Shown here: positions 47,560-55,866 of the stretch, one piece after another
Layout of the letters: every line of letters begins with the position of its first letter
How positions within the stretch are numbered: the first letter of the stretch is position 1
From: PR03 sp964353555
Lineage (GTDB): Bacteria > Myxococcota_A > UBA9160 > PR03
Direction of reading: 5' to 3'
DNA length: 64,000 nt
Assembly (NCBI GenBank): GCA_964353555.1
Contig: CAYGWM010000001.1
Span: forward strand, 62,001-126,000
Position numbers and translations under genes: made by a program
The notes under the pieces: generated by a model
The model's database searches: none
Told to the model about the DNA's origin: nothing
The model's input: the letters and a program-made list of their open reading frames with translations, nothing else

Positions 47560-48482
47560 GCGCCAGAGCCCATCTCGTCCATCTCGTCGACGGGCACGTC
47601 TACATCTTCCGGGCCTATCACGCGTTGCCGGCGATGCAGGCGCCGGATGGAACGCCGTGCCATGCGGCCTTTGGTTTCGCGTCGACGCTGCTCAGGATGT
47701 TTGCGCTGTGGCAGCCGAGCCACTTCGCCTGTGCGTTCGACGCGGCGATGACCAGCTTCCGCAACGCGCAGGAGCCTGGCTACAAGGCGGGTCGCACCGA
47801 AGCGCCGGCGGATCTCGAGCCGCAGTTCGCGCTCTGTGTCGAAGTGGCCGAGGCGCTCGGCGTTCCGGCGCTCGCGGTGCCCGACTTCGAGGCGGACGAC
47901 GTGATCGCGACCGTCGCCGACAGCGTGCTCGCCGGCGGCGATCGCGTGATGGTGGTCAGCGCCGACAAGGATCTCGCGCAGCTGGTGCGCGAAGACGGCC
48001 GCGCGGTGCTCTGTGATTTCGCCCGCGATCGCAGCTTCGATGCCGACGGCGTGCGGGTGCGCTTCGGCGTGGCACCCGCGCAGATCCCGGATTACCTGGC
48101 GCTGGTGGGCGACGCAGTAGACAACCTTCCCGGTGTGCCGGGAATCGGCCCCAAGACCGCAGCCCAGTTGCTCACTAAGTTCGGCCGGATCGAGGACGTG
48201 CCTGGCGAAGCGCGCGCATGGCACGACGCAGGCGTGCGAGGCGCCGCGTCGCTCGCGGAGCGCTTCGTCGCATCGCGCGAGTCGGCGTTGCGGATTCGCG
48301 GGCTCGCAACCGTGCGTCGCGACGTGCCAGGGATGGCGCTCGGCTCGAACGCGCTGCTCTGGCGCGGTCCGGACCCCGAGCGATCGCAGCAACTCTTCGA
48401 CCGTCTAGGCTGGAATGGCATCGCGCGCCGGGCTGCGGCGCTCGCTGCGAATCATGCTCCCAAAGGCGGGGCGTCCGGTTAG
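47556..48482 (+). CDS. 5'-3' exonuclease (Pol I N-terminal/FEN-like), probable CTG start
   Basis: About 308 residues. HLVDGHVYIFRAYHALPAM, FEADDVIATVADSVL, VVSADKDLAQLV and GDAVDNLPGVPGIGPKTAAQ give all the acidic metal ligands and the helix-3-turn-helix of the FEN/5' nuclease family. It would remove 5' flaps and RNA primers. No ATG, GTG or TTG lies in frame between the previous gene's stop and the conserved N-terminus; CTG at 47556 overlaps that stop as CTGA, mimicking the ATGA pairs elsewhere. An ATG at 47463 would overlap the previous gene by about 97 bases. Confidence 0.8.
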   Translation: MSARAHLVHLVDGHVYIFRAYHALPAMQAPDGTPCHAAFGFASTLLRMFALWQPSHFACAFDAAMTSFRNAQEPGYKAGRTEAPADLEPQFALCVEVAEALGVPALAVPDFEADDVIATVADSVLAGGDRVMVVSADKDLAQLVREDGRAVLCDFARDRSFDADGVRVRFGVAPAQIPDYLALVGDAVDNLPGVPGIGPKTAAQLLTKFGRIEDVPGEARAWHDAGVRGAASLAERFVASRESALRIRGLATVRRDVPGMALGSNALLWRGPDPERSQQLFDRLGWNGIARRAAALAANHAPKGGASG

Positions 48483-48539
48483 AATGGCGCGCGCCGTGCG
48501 GAGCATCGCACCAAGCGACCGGGACGAAGGAGGAGATCG

Positions 48540-49244
48540 ATGGACATCATCACGACAGCCGAGGGTTGGCAGTTCCTGCTGCGCTGGTTCCACTTCATGG
48601 CCGGCATCACGTGGATTGGCCTCCTCTACTACTTCAACTTCATCCAGACTCCATTCTTCGGGACCGAACTCGGCGGCAGCGCCCGCAGTCCGATGATCCG
48701 CGGCCTGGTTCCCAACGCACTTTGGTGGTTCCGCTGGGGCGCGATGTTCACGTTCCTGACGGGCTGGGCGATGGTGCTCTGGAAAATGCACCAGGGCATC
48801 GGCATGGGTCAGCCGTACATGACGAAGATCCTCACCGGCGGCGTTCTCGGCACCTTCATGTGGGCGAACGTGTGGTTCGTGATCTGGCCGGCGCAGCAGG
48901 TCGTGATCAAGTCGGCCGAGCAGGTGGCGGGCGGCGGCACCGCGCTTCCCGAGGCGGCGGCACGCGGCGCGCGCGCGGGGCTCGCATCGCGCACGAACGT
49001 GTTGTTCTCGATCCCGATGCTGTTCTTCATGGGCGCAGCGAGTCACCTGAACTCGATCCACAACGGCGAGAACGATTTCCTGTACTGGATCCTCGCGCTC
49101 GCGATCATCATCGCGTTGGAGTGCAACGCGCTGGTCGGCAGCGGTCAGGCGCGACAGAAGTTCCTGTCGACCGTGAAGGGCACGATCCACGCCGGCGTCG
49201 GTCTCACGCTGTTGCTCTACGTGCTCGGGGCGGTCGTCAACTGA
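48540..49244 (+). CDS. PuuD-like (DUF989) urate hydroxylase membrane domain protein
   Basis: A 234-residue protein with six or more membrane helices. LLRWFHFMAGITWIGLLYYF near the start, ALWWFRWGAMFTFLTGWAMV and SHLNSIHNGENDFLYWILAL place conserved His residues as in the membrane part of PuuD. PuuD is a cytochrome-fused urate-oxidising protein; here the C-terminal cytochrome c domain is missing and a separate cytochrome c gene converges on this one. GGAGGAG lies six bases before the ATG. Urate as substrate is not certain. Confidence 0.7.
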   Translation: MDIITTAEGWQFLLRWFHFMAGITWIGLLYYFNFIQTPFFGTELGGSARSPMIRGLVPNALWWFRWGAMFTFLTGWAMVLWKMHQGIGMGQPYMTKILTGGVLGTFMWANVWFVIWPAQQVVIKSAEQVAGGGTALPEAAARGARAGLASRTNVLFSIPMLFFMGAASHLNSIHNGENDFLYWILALAIIIALECNALVGSGQARQKFLSTVKGTIHAGVGLTLLLYVLGAVVN

Positions 49245-49260
49245 TCGCGACCGCGCGGTT

Positions 49261-49757
49261 TCACTTCGCCGCCGGGCAGCACTCCGCGAGATAGGCCGCG
49301 AGGTCGTCGATGCTGCCGGCGAGGTGCGGCATCGCCGGCATCGCCTGCGACTTGCGCTTCGGCTGGTAGCCGGGCGGATAGGCGGCGTGCACGACGCGTG
49401 CTTCGAGCAGTTCNNNNNNNNNNNNNNNNNNNNNNNNNNNNNNNNNNNNNNNNNNNNNNNNNNNNNNNNNNNNNNNNNNNNNNNNNNNNNNNNNNNNNNN
49501 NNNNNNNNNNNNNTCGGCTGGTAGCCGGGCGGATAGGCGGCGTGCACGACGCGTGCTTCGAGCAGTTCACGCGATGCGCCGGCGATCGGCGGACCGAGCG
49601 CGTCCAGCGTCGGCTTCGCATTGTGGCAGGCGATGCACACCGTGAAGTAGACCGTCTTTCCGCGCTCCGCCGCTTCGGAGAGCTTCGGCCCGCTCGGCGA
49701 ACAGCCCGCCGTCGCTAACCAGAGGCCCAGCACCGCAAAGCATCCGATCCAGCGCAT
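49261..49757 (-). CDS. Monohaem cytochrome c lipoprotein (interrupted by assembly gap 4)
   Basis: Written as given, the gene is broken by 100 N, but the 55 bases on either side of the N are identical. Merging them restores one in-frame gene of 114 codons (113 residues): signal with Cys19 (LATAGC), haem site CIACH at 41-45, and a C-terminal MPAMPHLAGSIDDLAAYLAE with candidate axial Met. It resembles the cytochrome domain found at the end of PuuD proteins and faces the PuuD-like gene. Expected to carry electrons in the periplasm. Confidence 0.75.
49359..49568. other. Assembly gap 4: 100 N between two copies of a 55-nt sequence
   Basis: 49359-49413 and 49514-49568 are identical. Collapsing N plus one copy (155 bases) reconstitutes an intact cytochrome c frame, showing directly that the gap is an artefact of unmerged overlapping contigs. 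Confidence 0.9.
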
Positions 49758-49786
49758 CACCGCTCCCGACAGAGCCCAGATCGAGA

Positions 49787-50752
49787 CTAGCGTCGGCTTG
49801 CGGCGAATCGCCAAGCCGATTCGACGATGCCGCGGATGTCCGCGAGCGCGGGCCGCCAGCCGAGTTCGCGCTCGATGCGCGCGGAGCTGGCGACGAGACG
49901 GGCCGGATCTCCTGGCCGCCGCGCATCGATGCGCACCGGGATCGCGTGACCCGTCACGGCGCGGGCCGCGGCGATCACCTCCAGCACCGTCGTGCCTTCG
50001 CCGCCACAGCCTAGGTTGTAGGCACGGCTGCCGGCGTCGCAGGCTTCGATCGCGAGCACGTGGGCGCGCGCCAGGTCGATGACGTGGATGTAGTCGCGGA
50101 TGCAGGTGCCGTCGCGGGTGTCGTAGTCGTCGCCGAAGATGCTGATCTCCGGGCGCGTTCCGGCCGCGACCTGCAACACCAGCGGAATCAGGTGCGTCTC
50201 CGGATCGTGTCGCTCGCCCGCACGCTCGCTGGCGCCGGCCGCGTTGAAATAGCGCAGGCTCACCGAGTGCAATCCATACGCCTGGTCGTACCAGCGCAGC
50301 GCGCGTTCGAAAGCGAGCTTGGTCTCGCCGTACGGATTGATCGGGTCGGTCGGCTCCGACTCTTCGATCGGCACTTTGCGGGGCTCGCCGTGGATGGCGA
50401 CCGTCGAAGAGAACACCAGCCGATGGATCTCCAACTCGCGCATCGCGTCGAGCAGTCCGAGCCCGTTGCCGACGTTGTTCGCGTAGTACTTGGCGGGATT
50501 CACGATCGACTCGCCGACCAGCGAATCGGCCGCCATGTGCACGACCGCTTCGGCGCGGCTGCTGCGCAGCGTCTCGCGCAGCAGCTGGCCGTCGCCGAGG
50601 TCGCCGTGCACGAAGGTCGCGCCGGGCGGCACCGCGTCGCGATGTCCCTTGGCGAGGTTGTCGAAGACGACCACTTCGTGGCCGCCGCACAGCAGTTCCT
50701 CGGCAACCACGGAGCCGATGTAGCCCGCGCCGCCCGTCACCAGCACTCGCAT
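49787..50752 (-). CDS. galE: UDP-glucose 4-epimerase
   Basis: A 321-residue extended SDR. NAD-binding VTGGAGYIGSVVAEELL at the N-terminus, Ser of VFSSTVAIHG, the catalytic Tyr/Lys in NPYGETKLAFER, and SLRYFNAAGAS are typical GalE features. It interconverts UDP-glucose and UDP-galactose for envelope polysaccharides. Divergent by 26 bases from the CDP-alcohol phosphatidyltransferase gene. Confidence 0.93.
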   Translation of the reverse strand: MRVLVTGGAGYIGSVVAEELLCGGHEVVVFDNLAKGHRDAVPPGATFVHGDLGDGQLLRETLRSSRAEAVVHMAADSLVGESIVNPAKYYANNVGNGLGLLDAMRELEIHRLVFSSTVAIHGEPRKVPIEESEPTDPINPYGETKLAFERALRWYDQAYGLHSVSLRYFNAAGASERAGERHDPETHLIPLVLQVAAGTRPEISIFGDDYDTRDGTCIRDYIHVIDLARAHVLAIEACDAGSRAYNLGCGGEGTTVLEVIAAARAVTGHAIPVRIDARRPGDPARLVASSARIERELGWRPALADIRGIVESAWRFAASRR

Positions 50753-50778
50753 CGCATCTCACCTCCCAGGGCGCGCCG

Positions 50779-51363
50779 ATGGTATCGTGGCCGATCGTGA
50801 CGTCGCAGGGGCAAAGCGCAGTCGTGGCGAGTCGCTGGTGCACGCGTGCGAACGCGCTTTCGCTGCTGCGCCTCGTCCTCGCGCCGCTGCTGGCCGCCGC
50901 AATCTTCGCGGGGCGCGCCGAGGTCGCGACCGCACTCTTCGCGATCGCCGTCGCGACCGACTTCGCCGATGGCGCCGTGGCGCGCCGCTACGGTGAGTCG
51001 TCGCCGCTCGGCGGCCTGCTCGACCACGCGATCGACGCGACGTTCTGCGTGCTCGGGCTTTGCGCGCATGCCGCCGCCGGCGTCGTGCCGTGGGCGCTGC
51101 CGGCGCTCGTCGCGGCGGCGTTCGCGCAGTACGTGTTCGATTCGAAGAGTCTCGCGGGCCGTCCGCTGCGCGCGAGTCGGCTCGGTCGCTGGAACGGCAT
51201 CGCGTACTTCGTCGCGGTCGCGGTGCCGATCGTGCGCGACACACTCGGTTGGTCGTGGCCGGGCGCGACACTCGTCTGGTGGCTCGCCGCCGCGCTGGTC
51301 GTCTCGACGGGGATCTCGATGCTGGATCGCGCGCTCGCGCTGGCGCGTCAGACTCGAGCCTGA
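50779..51363 (+). CDS. CDP-alcohol phosphatidyltransferase
   Basis: A 194-residue membrane enzyme with the complete family motif D-G-x2-A-R-x8-G-x3-D-x3-D in FADGAVARRYGESSPLGGLL followed by DHAID. It joins a CDP-activated lipid head or tail to an alcohol; PgsA-like (phosphatidylglycerophosphate) or a related role is likely. The start may be the ATG at 50779 or a GTG slightly downstream. Its end overlaps the opposite-strand flippase-like gene by 16 bases. Confidence 0.85.
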   Translation: MVSWPIVTSQGQSAVVASRWCTRANALSLLRLVLAPLLAAAIFAGRAEVATALFAIAVATDFADGAVARRYGESSPLGGLLDHAIDATFCVLGLCAHAAAGVVPWALPALVAAAFAQYVFDSKSLAGRPLRASRLGRWNGIAYFVAVAVPIVRDTLGWSWPGATLVWWLAAALVVSTGISMLDRALALARQTRA

Positions 51364-52322
51364 GCGAACAACTCACGGTTTGCGCGGCGCAGGAAGACCA
51401 GCCCGATTGCTGCGTTGAAGAAGATGAAGAAGTTGTGCATCACGAGTCCGAACGCCGCCATCTCGGCGGGATGATCGGGGAACAGCGCCACCCACATCGT
51501 GATCGCGACCGCGCGCATCGGACCCGGTGTCGCGGCGCCAAAGAAGATCAGCGGCAACACGCCGAGCATCTCGACGAAACTCGACTCGATCCCGAAGAGC
51601 CCGAGCGCGCGCGAGTAGACGAACGCGGCGGTGAGCAGCGCCGGCGATCGCAGCGCGATGACACCGGCGTATTGCCATGGCTTCGCGAGCCGGAACGAAC
51701 GCAGCATGTCGCGTTCGCGCAGCTTCGATCCCGGCGCGAGTACACCGCGGAAATACAGCACCCAGACCACAAAGACCGCGAGCGCGACGAGCGCCACCCA
51801 TGGCAGCACGCGGAACGCGTCGGGAACGCGGTCCCAGCGCAGCATCGCACCCACGCACGCCCAGCTGAGCAGGTAGTAGAACTCGCAGAACATCACGAAG
51901 AGCATGCTCGAGCCGACCTGCCAGCCCGGCACGCCGTCGCGTCGGTTCAGGTAGTACGCCATCACACCCTTGCCGACCTGCTCGTTCAGGATCGACAGGA
52001 TGTAGGTGCTCGCGCGCACCGGCAGGATGTCGCGGTACGGAACGCGCGTGTTGAACCAGTTCACGACGCGCCAGACCACCAGCGAGTCGACCAGGAAGAA
52101 CAGCAGCGAGTACGGAATCATCAGCGCGAGCCAGCTCCACCAATCGACCTTCTCGAAGACCTGCGCGAGGTAGGGCAGCAGCGAGGATCCCTGCCGCCGC
52201 GCGGCGCCGTCGATGCGCGTGTAGAGGAACGCGAAGCACGCCAGCGTGATGATCCACGGCAGCAGCTTCGCGATCGGCGACGACTGGGGTCGAGGCGCGT
52301 TGGCAGCGGGCGCGTCACTCAA
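51348..52322 (-). CDS. Lysylphosphatidylglycerol-synthase-TM-like (UPF0104) membrane protein
   Basis: A 324-residue protein with about eight membrane helices. The patterns LNEQVGKGVMAYYLNRRDGV, FFGAATPGPMRAVAITMWVA fit the LPG_synthase_TM domain, a lipid flippase module. Here there is no synthase domain. ATG 52322 overlaps the stop of the SDR gene (ATGA). Substrate lipid unknown; the neighbouring phospholipid and sugar-nucleotide genes support an envelope-lipid role. Confidence 0.65.
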   Translation of the reverse strand: MSDAPAANAPRPQSSPIAKLLPWIITLACFAFLYTRIDGAARRQGSSLLPYLAQVFEKVDWWSWLALMIPYSLLFFLVDSLVVWRVVNWFNTRVPYRDILPVRASTYILSILNEQVGKGVMAYYLNRRDGVPGWQVGSSMLFVMFCEFYYLLSWACVGAMLRWDRVPDAFRVLPWVALVALAVFVVWVLYFRGVLAPGSKLRERDMLRSFRLAKPWQYAGVIALRSPALLTAAFVYSRALGLFGIESSFVEMLGVLPLIFFGAATPGPMRAVAITMWVALFPDHPAEMAAFGLVMHNFFIFFNAAIGLVFLRRANRELFAQARV

Positions 52323-53266
52323 GCCGAGTCTCCTTCGGCGTTGCCGCCGCCGCTCGCAACGACGCGCCGCAGCGTGTCGTCGAGCGGTGTGAGCGTGATG
52401 CCGAGCGCGTCGCAGGCGGCTTTCGGATCGACGCGGTCGTCGTGTTCGAGCACGTCGAGCATCGCCGTCGTGATCGGCGGACTCGTGGTGATGCGCTCCG
52501 CCAGCGCCGCGAAGCTGCGGACCAGCGGGAGTGGGATCGAGACGAAGCGCGGCGTGTTGCCGAGCAGCAATGCGGCGCGCCGGACGAGTTCGCGACGCGT
52601 GAGCGACTCGGGTCCCGCGACGTCGAGCACGCGGCCGGCGAGAAGCGGTCGCTCGAGCGCGGCGGCGATACAGGCGACCACGTCGCGCGCGTCGATCGGC
52701 TGTTCGAGCGACGCGCCACCGCGCACCAGTGGAACCACGCTCTTGTGCGCCCGCGCGCGCAGCGCCCAGGTCGCCGGGTCGTCGCCGCCGAGCACCATCG
52801 GCAGACGCAATACGGTGGTGGCGAGCGGCGCTTTGAGCAGGATCGCTTCGGCGCGCGCCTTCGAGGCGAGGCAGGCGTTCCCGGAGTTCAGATCGGCGCC
52901 GACGATGCTCAGGTATACGATGCGGCGCAGCGAGCCGTGCGTTGCGGCGGTCGCGAGCGCGCGCGCGGTGCCTTCATGTGCATCGGCGTAGCGCTGCGTC
53001 GGCGTTTCCTTCAGCACGCCGACCAGGTGCACCGCGGCGTCGCATCCCTCGGCGGCGCGCGCGAGGCCGGGCGCGTCCGACCAATCGACGATCGCCAGCT
53101 CGGGCGGCGATGCGAGCGATCGCAGCGTCGCGGCGGCTCGCTCCGATCGCACCAGCGCACGCACCTTCGCGCCCGATGCGTGCAGATGCTGGATCAGCGC
53201 ACGCCCGAGACTCCCGTTGGCGCCGGTCACGAGCACGCGCCCGGCAAATGCGTGGGTTGCGACCAT
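52319..53266 (-). CDS. NAD(P)-binding atypical SDR (NDUFA9/complex I-like)
   Basis: A 315-residue Rossmann protein with VLVTGANGSLGRALIQHL, DAAVHLVGVLKE and ASKARAEAILL. It lacks the canonical YxxxK pair, as in the atypical SDR5/NDUFA9 group that act as NADPH-binding or sugar-related proteins. It is the first gene of a two-gene - strand unit with the flippase-like protein. Confidence 0.8.
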   Translation of the reverse strand: MVATHAFAGRVLVTGANGSLGRALIQHLHASGAKVRALVRSERAAATLRSLASPPELAIVDWSDAPGLARAAEGCDAAVHLVGVLKETPTQRYADAHEGTARALATAATHGSLRRIVYLSIVGADLNSGNACLASKARAEAILLKAPLATTVLRLPMVLGGDDPATWALRARAHKSVVPLVRGGASLEQPIDARDVVACIAAALERPLLAGRVLDVAGPESLTRRELVRRAALLLGNTPRFVSIPLPLVRSFAALAERITTSPPITTAMLDVLEHDDRVDPKAACDALGITLTPLDDTLRRVVASGGGNAEGDSA

Positions 53267-53322
53267 CGCCGCCGAGCCTAGCCCGGACCCTTCCTGAAAT
53301 GCCTGCTTCCGACGATTCCGCG

Positions 53323-53359
53323 CAACAACCTGACAGAAAATAACCTGACGCCCGGCACC
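53323..53359 (+). repeat. Dispersed REP-like repeat, copy B
   Basis: CAACAACCTGACAGAAAATA, then ACCTGACGCCCGGCACC. It matches 31421-31458 in order and spacing apart from a one-base deletion and a few substitutions. It lies between the SDR start and the macrodomain gene, 29 bases before the latter. Confidence 0.7.
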
Positions 53360-53387
53360 GGATTCGCGGGTTGCCTAGCGTCGCGGG

Positions 53388-53927
53388 GTGAGCGGAGTCA
53401 TCGAGCGGATCGCGGTCGTGACGGCAGACATCACCACGCTCGCGGTCGATGCGATCGTGAACGCGGCGAACGAGTCGCTGCTCGGGGGCGGCGGTGTGGA
53501 TGGTGCGATCCACCGCGCGGCGGGTCCAAAGCTGCTTGAGGAATGCCGCGAGATCGGCGGCTGCCCGACCGGTGAGGCGCGCATCAGCGGCGGTTACGAC
53601 CTGGCGGCGCGCTACGTGATCCACACGGTGGGACCCGTGTGGAGCGGCGGAACGGCCGGAGAGTCGCACCTGCTCGGTGCTTGCTACAGCGAGTCGATGC
53701 GGCTCGCGAAGCAGAACGCGATCGAGACGATCGCGTTTCCGGCGATCAGCACCGGCGTCTACGGCTACCCGATCGAAGCGGCGACGGTGGTCGCGGTGCG
53801 CTCGGTGGCGGCCTTCCTGGTCGCGCACGAGGCGCCGCGCGTCGTCACGTTCTGCTGCTTCTCGGCGCGCGATGCGGAGATCTACGCGCGCGTGCTCGCG
53901 TCCTTCAGCTCGCCGGCAACGGGCTGA
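53388..53927 (+). CDS. Macrodomain protein (O-acetyl-ADP-ribose deacetylase-like)
   Basis: A 179-residue macrodomain. VDAIVNAANESLLGGGGVDG and AIHRAAG carry the catalytic/ADP-ribose-binding Asn and Asp; AFPAISTGVYGYPIE is the phosphate loop. It should hydrolyse O-acetyl-ADP-ribose or remove ADP-ribose from targets, in the manner of YmdB. Its end overlaps the TerC gene by 46 bases, tail to tail. Confidence 0.93.
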   Translation: MSGVIERIAVVTADITTLAVDAIVNAANESLLGGGGVDGAIHRAAGPKLLEECREIGGCPTGEARISGGYDLAARYVIHTVGPVWSGGTAGESHLLGACYSESMRLAKQNAIETIAFPAISTGVYGYPIEAATVVAVRSVAAFLVAHEAPRVVTFCCFSARDAEIYARVLASFSSPATG

Positions 53928-54856
53928 GCCGCTTTCGGGAACAGCAGCGAACCCGCGATGCCGATCGCGATCAGCATCGCGATCACGCCGAGCGATGCGG
54001 TGATCGGCACCTTGTAGAAGTCGACGATCAGCATCTTGGTCCCGACGAAGGCGAGCACGCCGGCCAGCGCCGGCTTCAGCAGATGGAATTTCCCGATCAC
54101 GCCGGCCAGCACGAAGAAGAGCGAGCGCAGACCCAGGATCGCGAAGATGTTCGAGGTGTAGACGATGAAGGGATCCCTGGTGACGGCGAAGATCGCCGGG
54201 ATCGAGTCGACCGCGAACACGAGGTCAGTCCACTCGATCAGCACGAGCACCATCAGCAGCGGCGTGGCGTAGCGCTTGCCGTGGCGGATCGTCGTGAAGC
54301 GGCTGCCGTCATAGTCGGGAACCGACCGGATCATGCGCTTCATCAAGCGGTAGACGGGGTTCTTCTCCGGTTCGAGACCCTCGTCCTTCAGCAGGAAGAG
54401 CTTCACCGCGGTGAAGATGAGGATCGCGCCGAAGATGTACATCACCCAATGGAATTGCTGGATCAGCGCGGCGCCGGCGAAGATGAAGCCAGCGCGCATC
54501 ACGAGTGCGCCGAGGATTCCCCAGAAGAGCACGCGGTGCTGGTAGGCGGCGGGTACCGCGAAGTACGCGAAGATCGCGTAGATCACGAAGATGTTGTCGA
54601 CCGCGAGCGCCTTCTCGATCAGATAGCCGGTCAGGAACTCGAGGCCGCGTTCGGGGCCGAACCAGTGGACGACCAGCGCGTTGAAGGCGAGCGCGAGTCC
54701 GATCCAGATCGCGCTCCAGACCGACGCCTCCTTCACCGACACTTCGTGCGCGTTGCGGTGGAAGACGCCGAGATCGAGCGCGAGCAGCGCGATCACGAAT
54801 CCGGTGAATCCGAGCCAGAGGGCGGGTGTCCCGACAGACTCGATTTCCATCATCAC
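53882..54856 (-). CDS. TerC family membrane protein
   Basis: A 324-residue protein with seven to nine helices and the two acidic signature repeats YLIEKALAVDNIFVIYAIFA and LVLIEWTDLVFAVDSIPAIF. TerC/Alx proteins export manganese or load metal onto exported proteins. There is no yybP-ykoY-type leader in the 75 bases upstream. The preceding gene on the same strand encodes a TerB-like protein at the end of the suf operon. Confidence 0.93.
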   Translation of the reverse strand: MMMEIESVGTPALWLGFTGFVIALLALDLGVFHRNAHEVSVKEASVWSAIWIGLALAFNALVVHWFGPERGLEFLTGYLIEKALAVDNIFVIYAIFAYFAVPAAYQHRVLFWGILGALVMRAGFIFAGAALIQQFHWVMYIFGAILIFTAVKLFLLKDEGLEPEKNPVYRLMKRMIRSVPDYDGSRFTTIRHGKRYATPLLMVLVLIEWTDLVFAVDSIPAIFAVTRDPFIVYTSNIFAILGLRSLFFVLAGVIGKFHLLKPALAGVLAFVGTKMLIVDFYKVPITASLGVIAMLIAIGIAGSLLFPKAAQPVAGELKDASTRA

Positions 54857-54931
54857 ATTGTATCGAAACCTGCACTCCGCGGTCCAATAGATAAATCGCG
54901 GATCTCGAATTTGAAAAGACGATGGGTTCGA

Positions 54932-55504
54932 TCAGCTTCGAAAAGCATTCGCCAGCTCCGTCAGCACGGCTACTTCCTCGCGCGAGACGCTCGCGATGCC
55001 GAGCAAGCCGCCCGTCGCCTGCGCGACGGCGCGAGCGCGGCCGAGGATGCATTCCTCGAGTTCCCGGCGCTGCTCTGTCGACAGCTCGCCGAGCAACGCC
55101 GCGATGTACGCGCGCCACGCCTCCATCAGCTCTGCCGGCGGTTGCCGCTTCGTCCAGGTCTCGAGCAGCGCGTAGCCGGGAGAACCCGGCGCGATCCCGC
55201 TGCCTTCGGCGCCCTTCATCACCGCGTCGTGCTCGCGTGGCTCCATCTTCCCGTCTGCCCATGCCACCAGCGCGAGCGGTGCGAGCGCGAGCGCCTCGAC
55301 GGTGTCGATGCGAATGCCGAGTTCGAGCAAGCGGTCGAGCAGCGCTTCGTCGCGCAGGCCGAGCTCGCTCCCGAGTGCCTTGCGCGCCGCCTCGCGTTCG
55401 CGCTCGGCCTTCATCCGTTCGCGCAGCCGCTCGTTTTCCTTGCTGAAGAAGGCTTCCTCCAGCGCTACGCGGCGAGCCTCGAGAACGTTGTCCGCCATCA
55501 GCAT
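54932..55504 (-). CDS. TerB-like helical protein at the end of the suf operon
   Basis: A 190-residue protein with a charged, probably coiled-coil N-terminus (1-50) and a middle region LALAPLALVAWADGKMEPRE with HDAVMKGAEGSGI, which resembles the metal-binding TerB fold (DG...E motif). It starts 25 bases after the sufT-like stop, so is likely co-transcribed. A role in metal or stress response is inferred from fold and place only. Confidence 0.6.
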   Translation of the reverse strand: MLMADNVLEARRVALEEAFFSKENERLRERMKAEREREAARKALGSELGLRDEALLDRLLELGIRIDTVEALALAPLALVAWADGKMEPREHDAVMKGAEGSGIAPGSPGYALLETWTKRQPPAELMEAWRAYIAALLGELSTEQRRELEECILGRARAVAQATGGLLGIASVSREEVAVLTELANAFRS

Positions 55505-55529
55505 GAACTCCCGTGCAGGTGCAGCGCTG

Positions 55530-55856
55530 TCACATCATCCCGAGTTCGAGCTTCGCCGCCTCCGACATCATACTCGGTTCCCAGGGCGGTTCCCAGACGA
55601 GATCGACGGTCGAGGCCGTGACGTCCTTGACCTGCGCGACCTTCGCTTCCACTTCCGGCGGCAGCGAGCCCGCGACCGGACACATCGGCGAGGTGAGCGT
55701 CATTCGCACTTCGACGCTGCGGTCGTCGCGCACGTCGACGTTGTAGATCAGGCCCAGCTCGTAGATGTTGACGGGGATCTCGGGGTCGTAGACGGACTTC
55801 AGCGCCTCGACGACGTCCTTCTCGATCTCTTCCCTGGCCCGAACTTCGTCGCTCAC
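55530..55856 (-). CDS. sufT: SufT-like (DUF59/MIP18) Fe-S assembly factor
   Basis: A 108-residue protein starting GTG 55856. SVYDPEIPVNIYELGLIYNV and LTSPMCPVAGSLPPEVEAKV with one conserved Cys are the DUF59 hallmarks, and the end SPMMSEAAKLELGMM-like tail fits. These proteins help mature Fe-S targets. Gene lies 10 bases after sufU. Confidence 0.88.
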   Translation of the reverse strand: MSDEVRAREEIEKDVVEALKSVYDPEIPVNIYELGLIYNVDVRDDRSVEVRMTLTSPMCPVAGSLPPEVEAKVAQVKDVTASTVDLVWEPPWEPSMMSEAAKLELGMM

Positions 55857-55866
55857 GGTGCATCCC

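Noticed and set aside
54857..54931. Manganese (yybP-ykoY) riboswitch upstream of terC
   Set aside because: The space is only 75 bases and lacks the conserved core loops.
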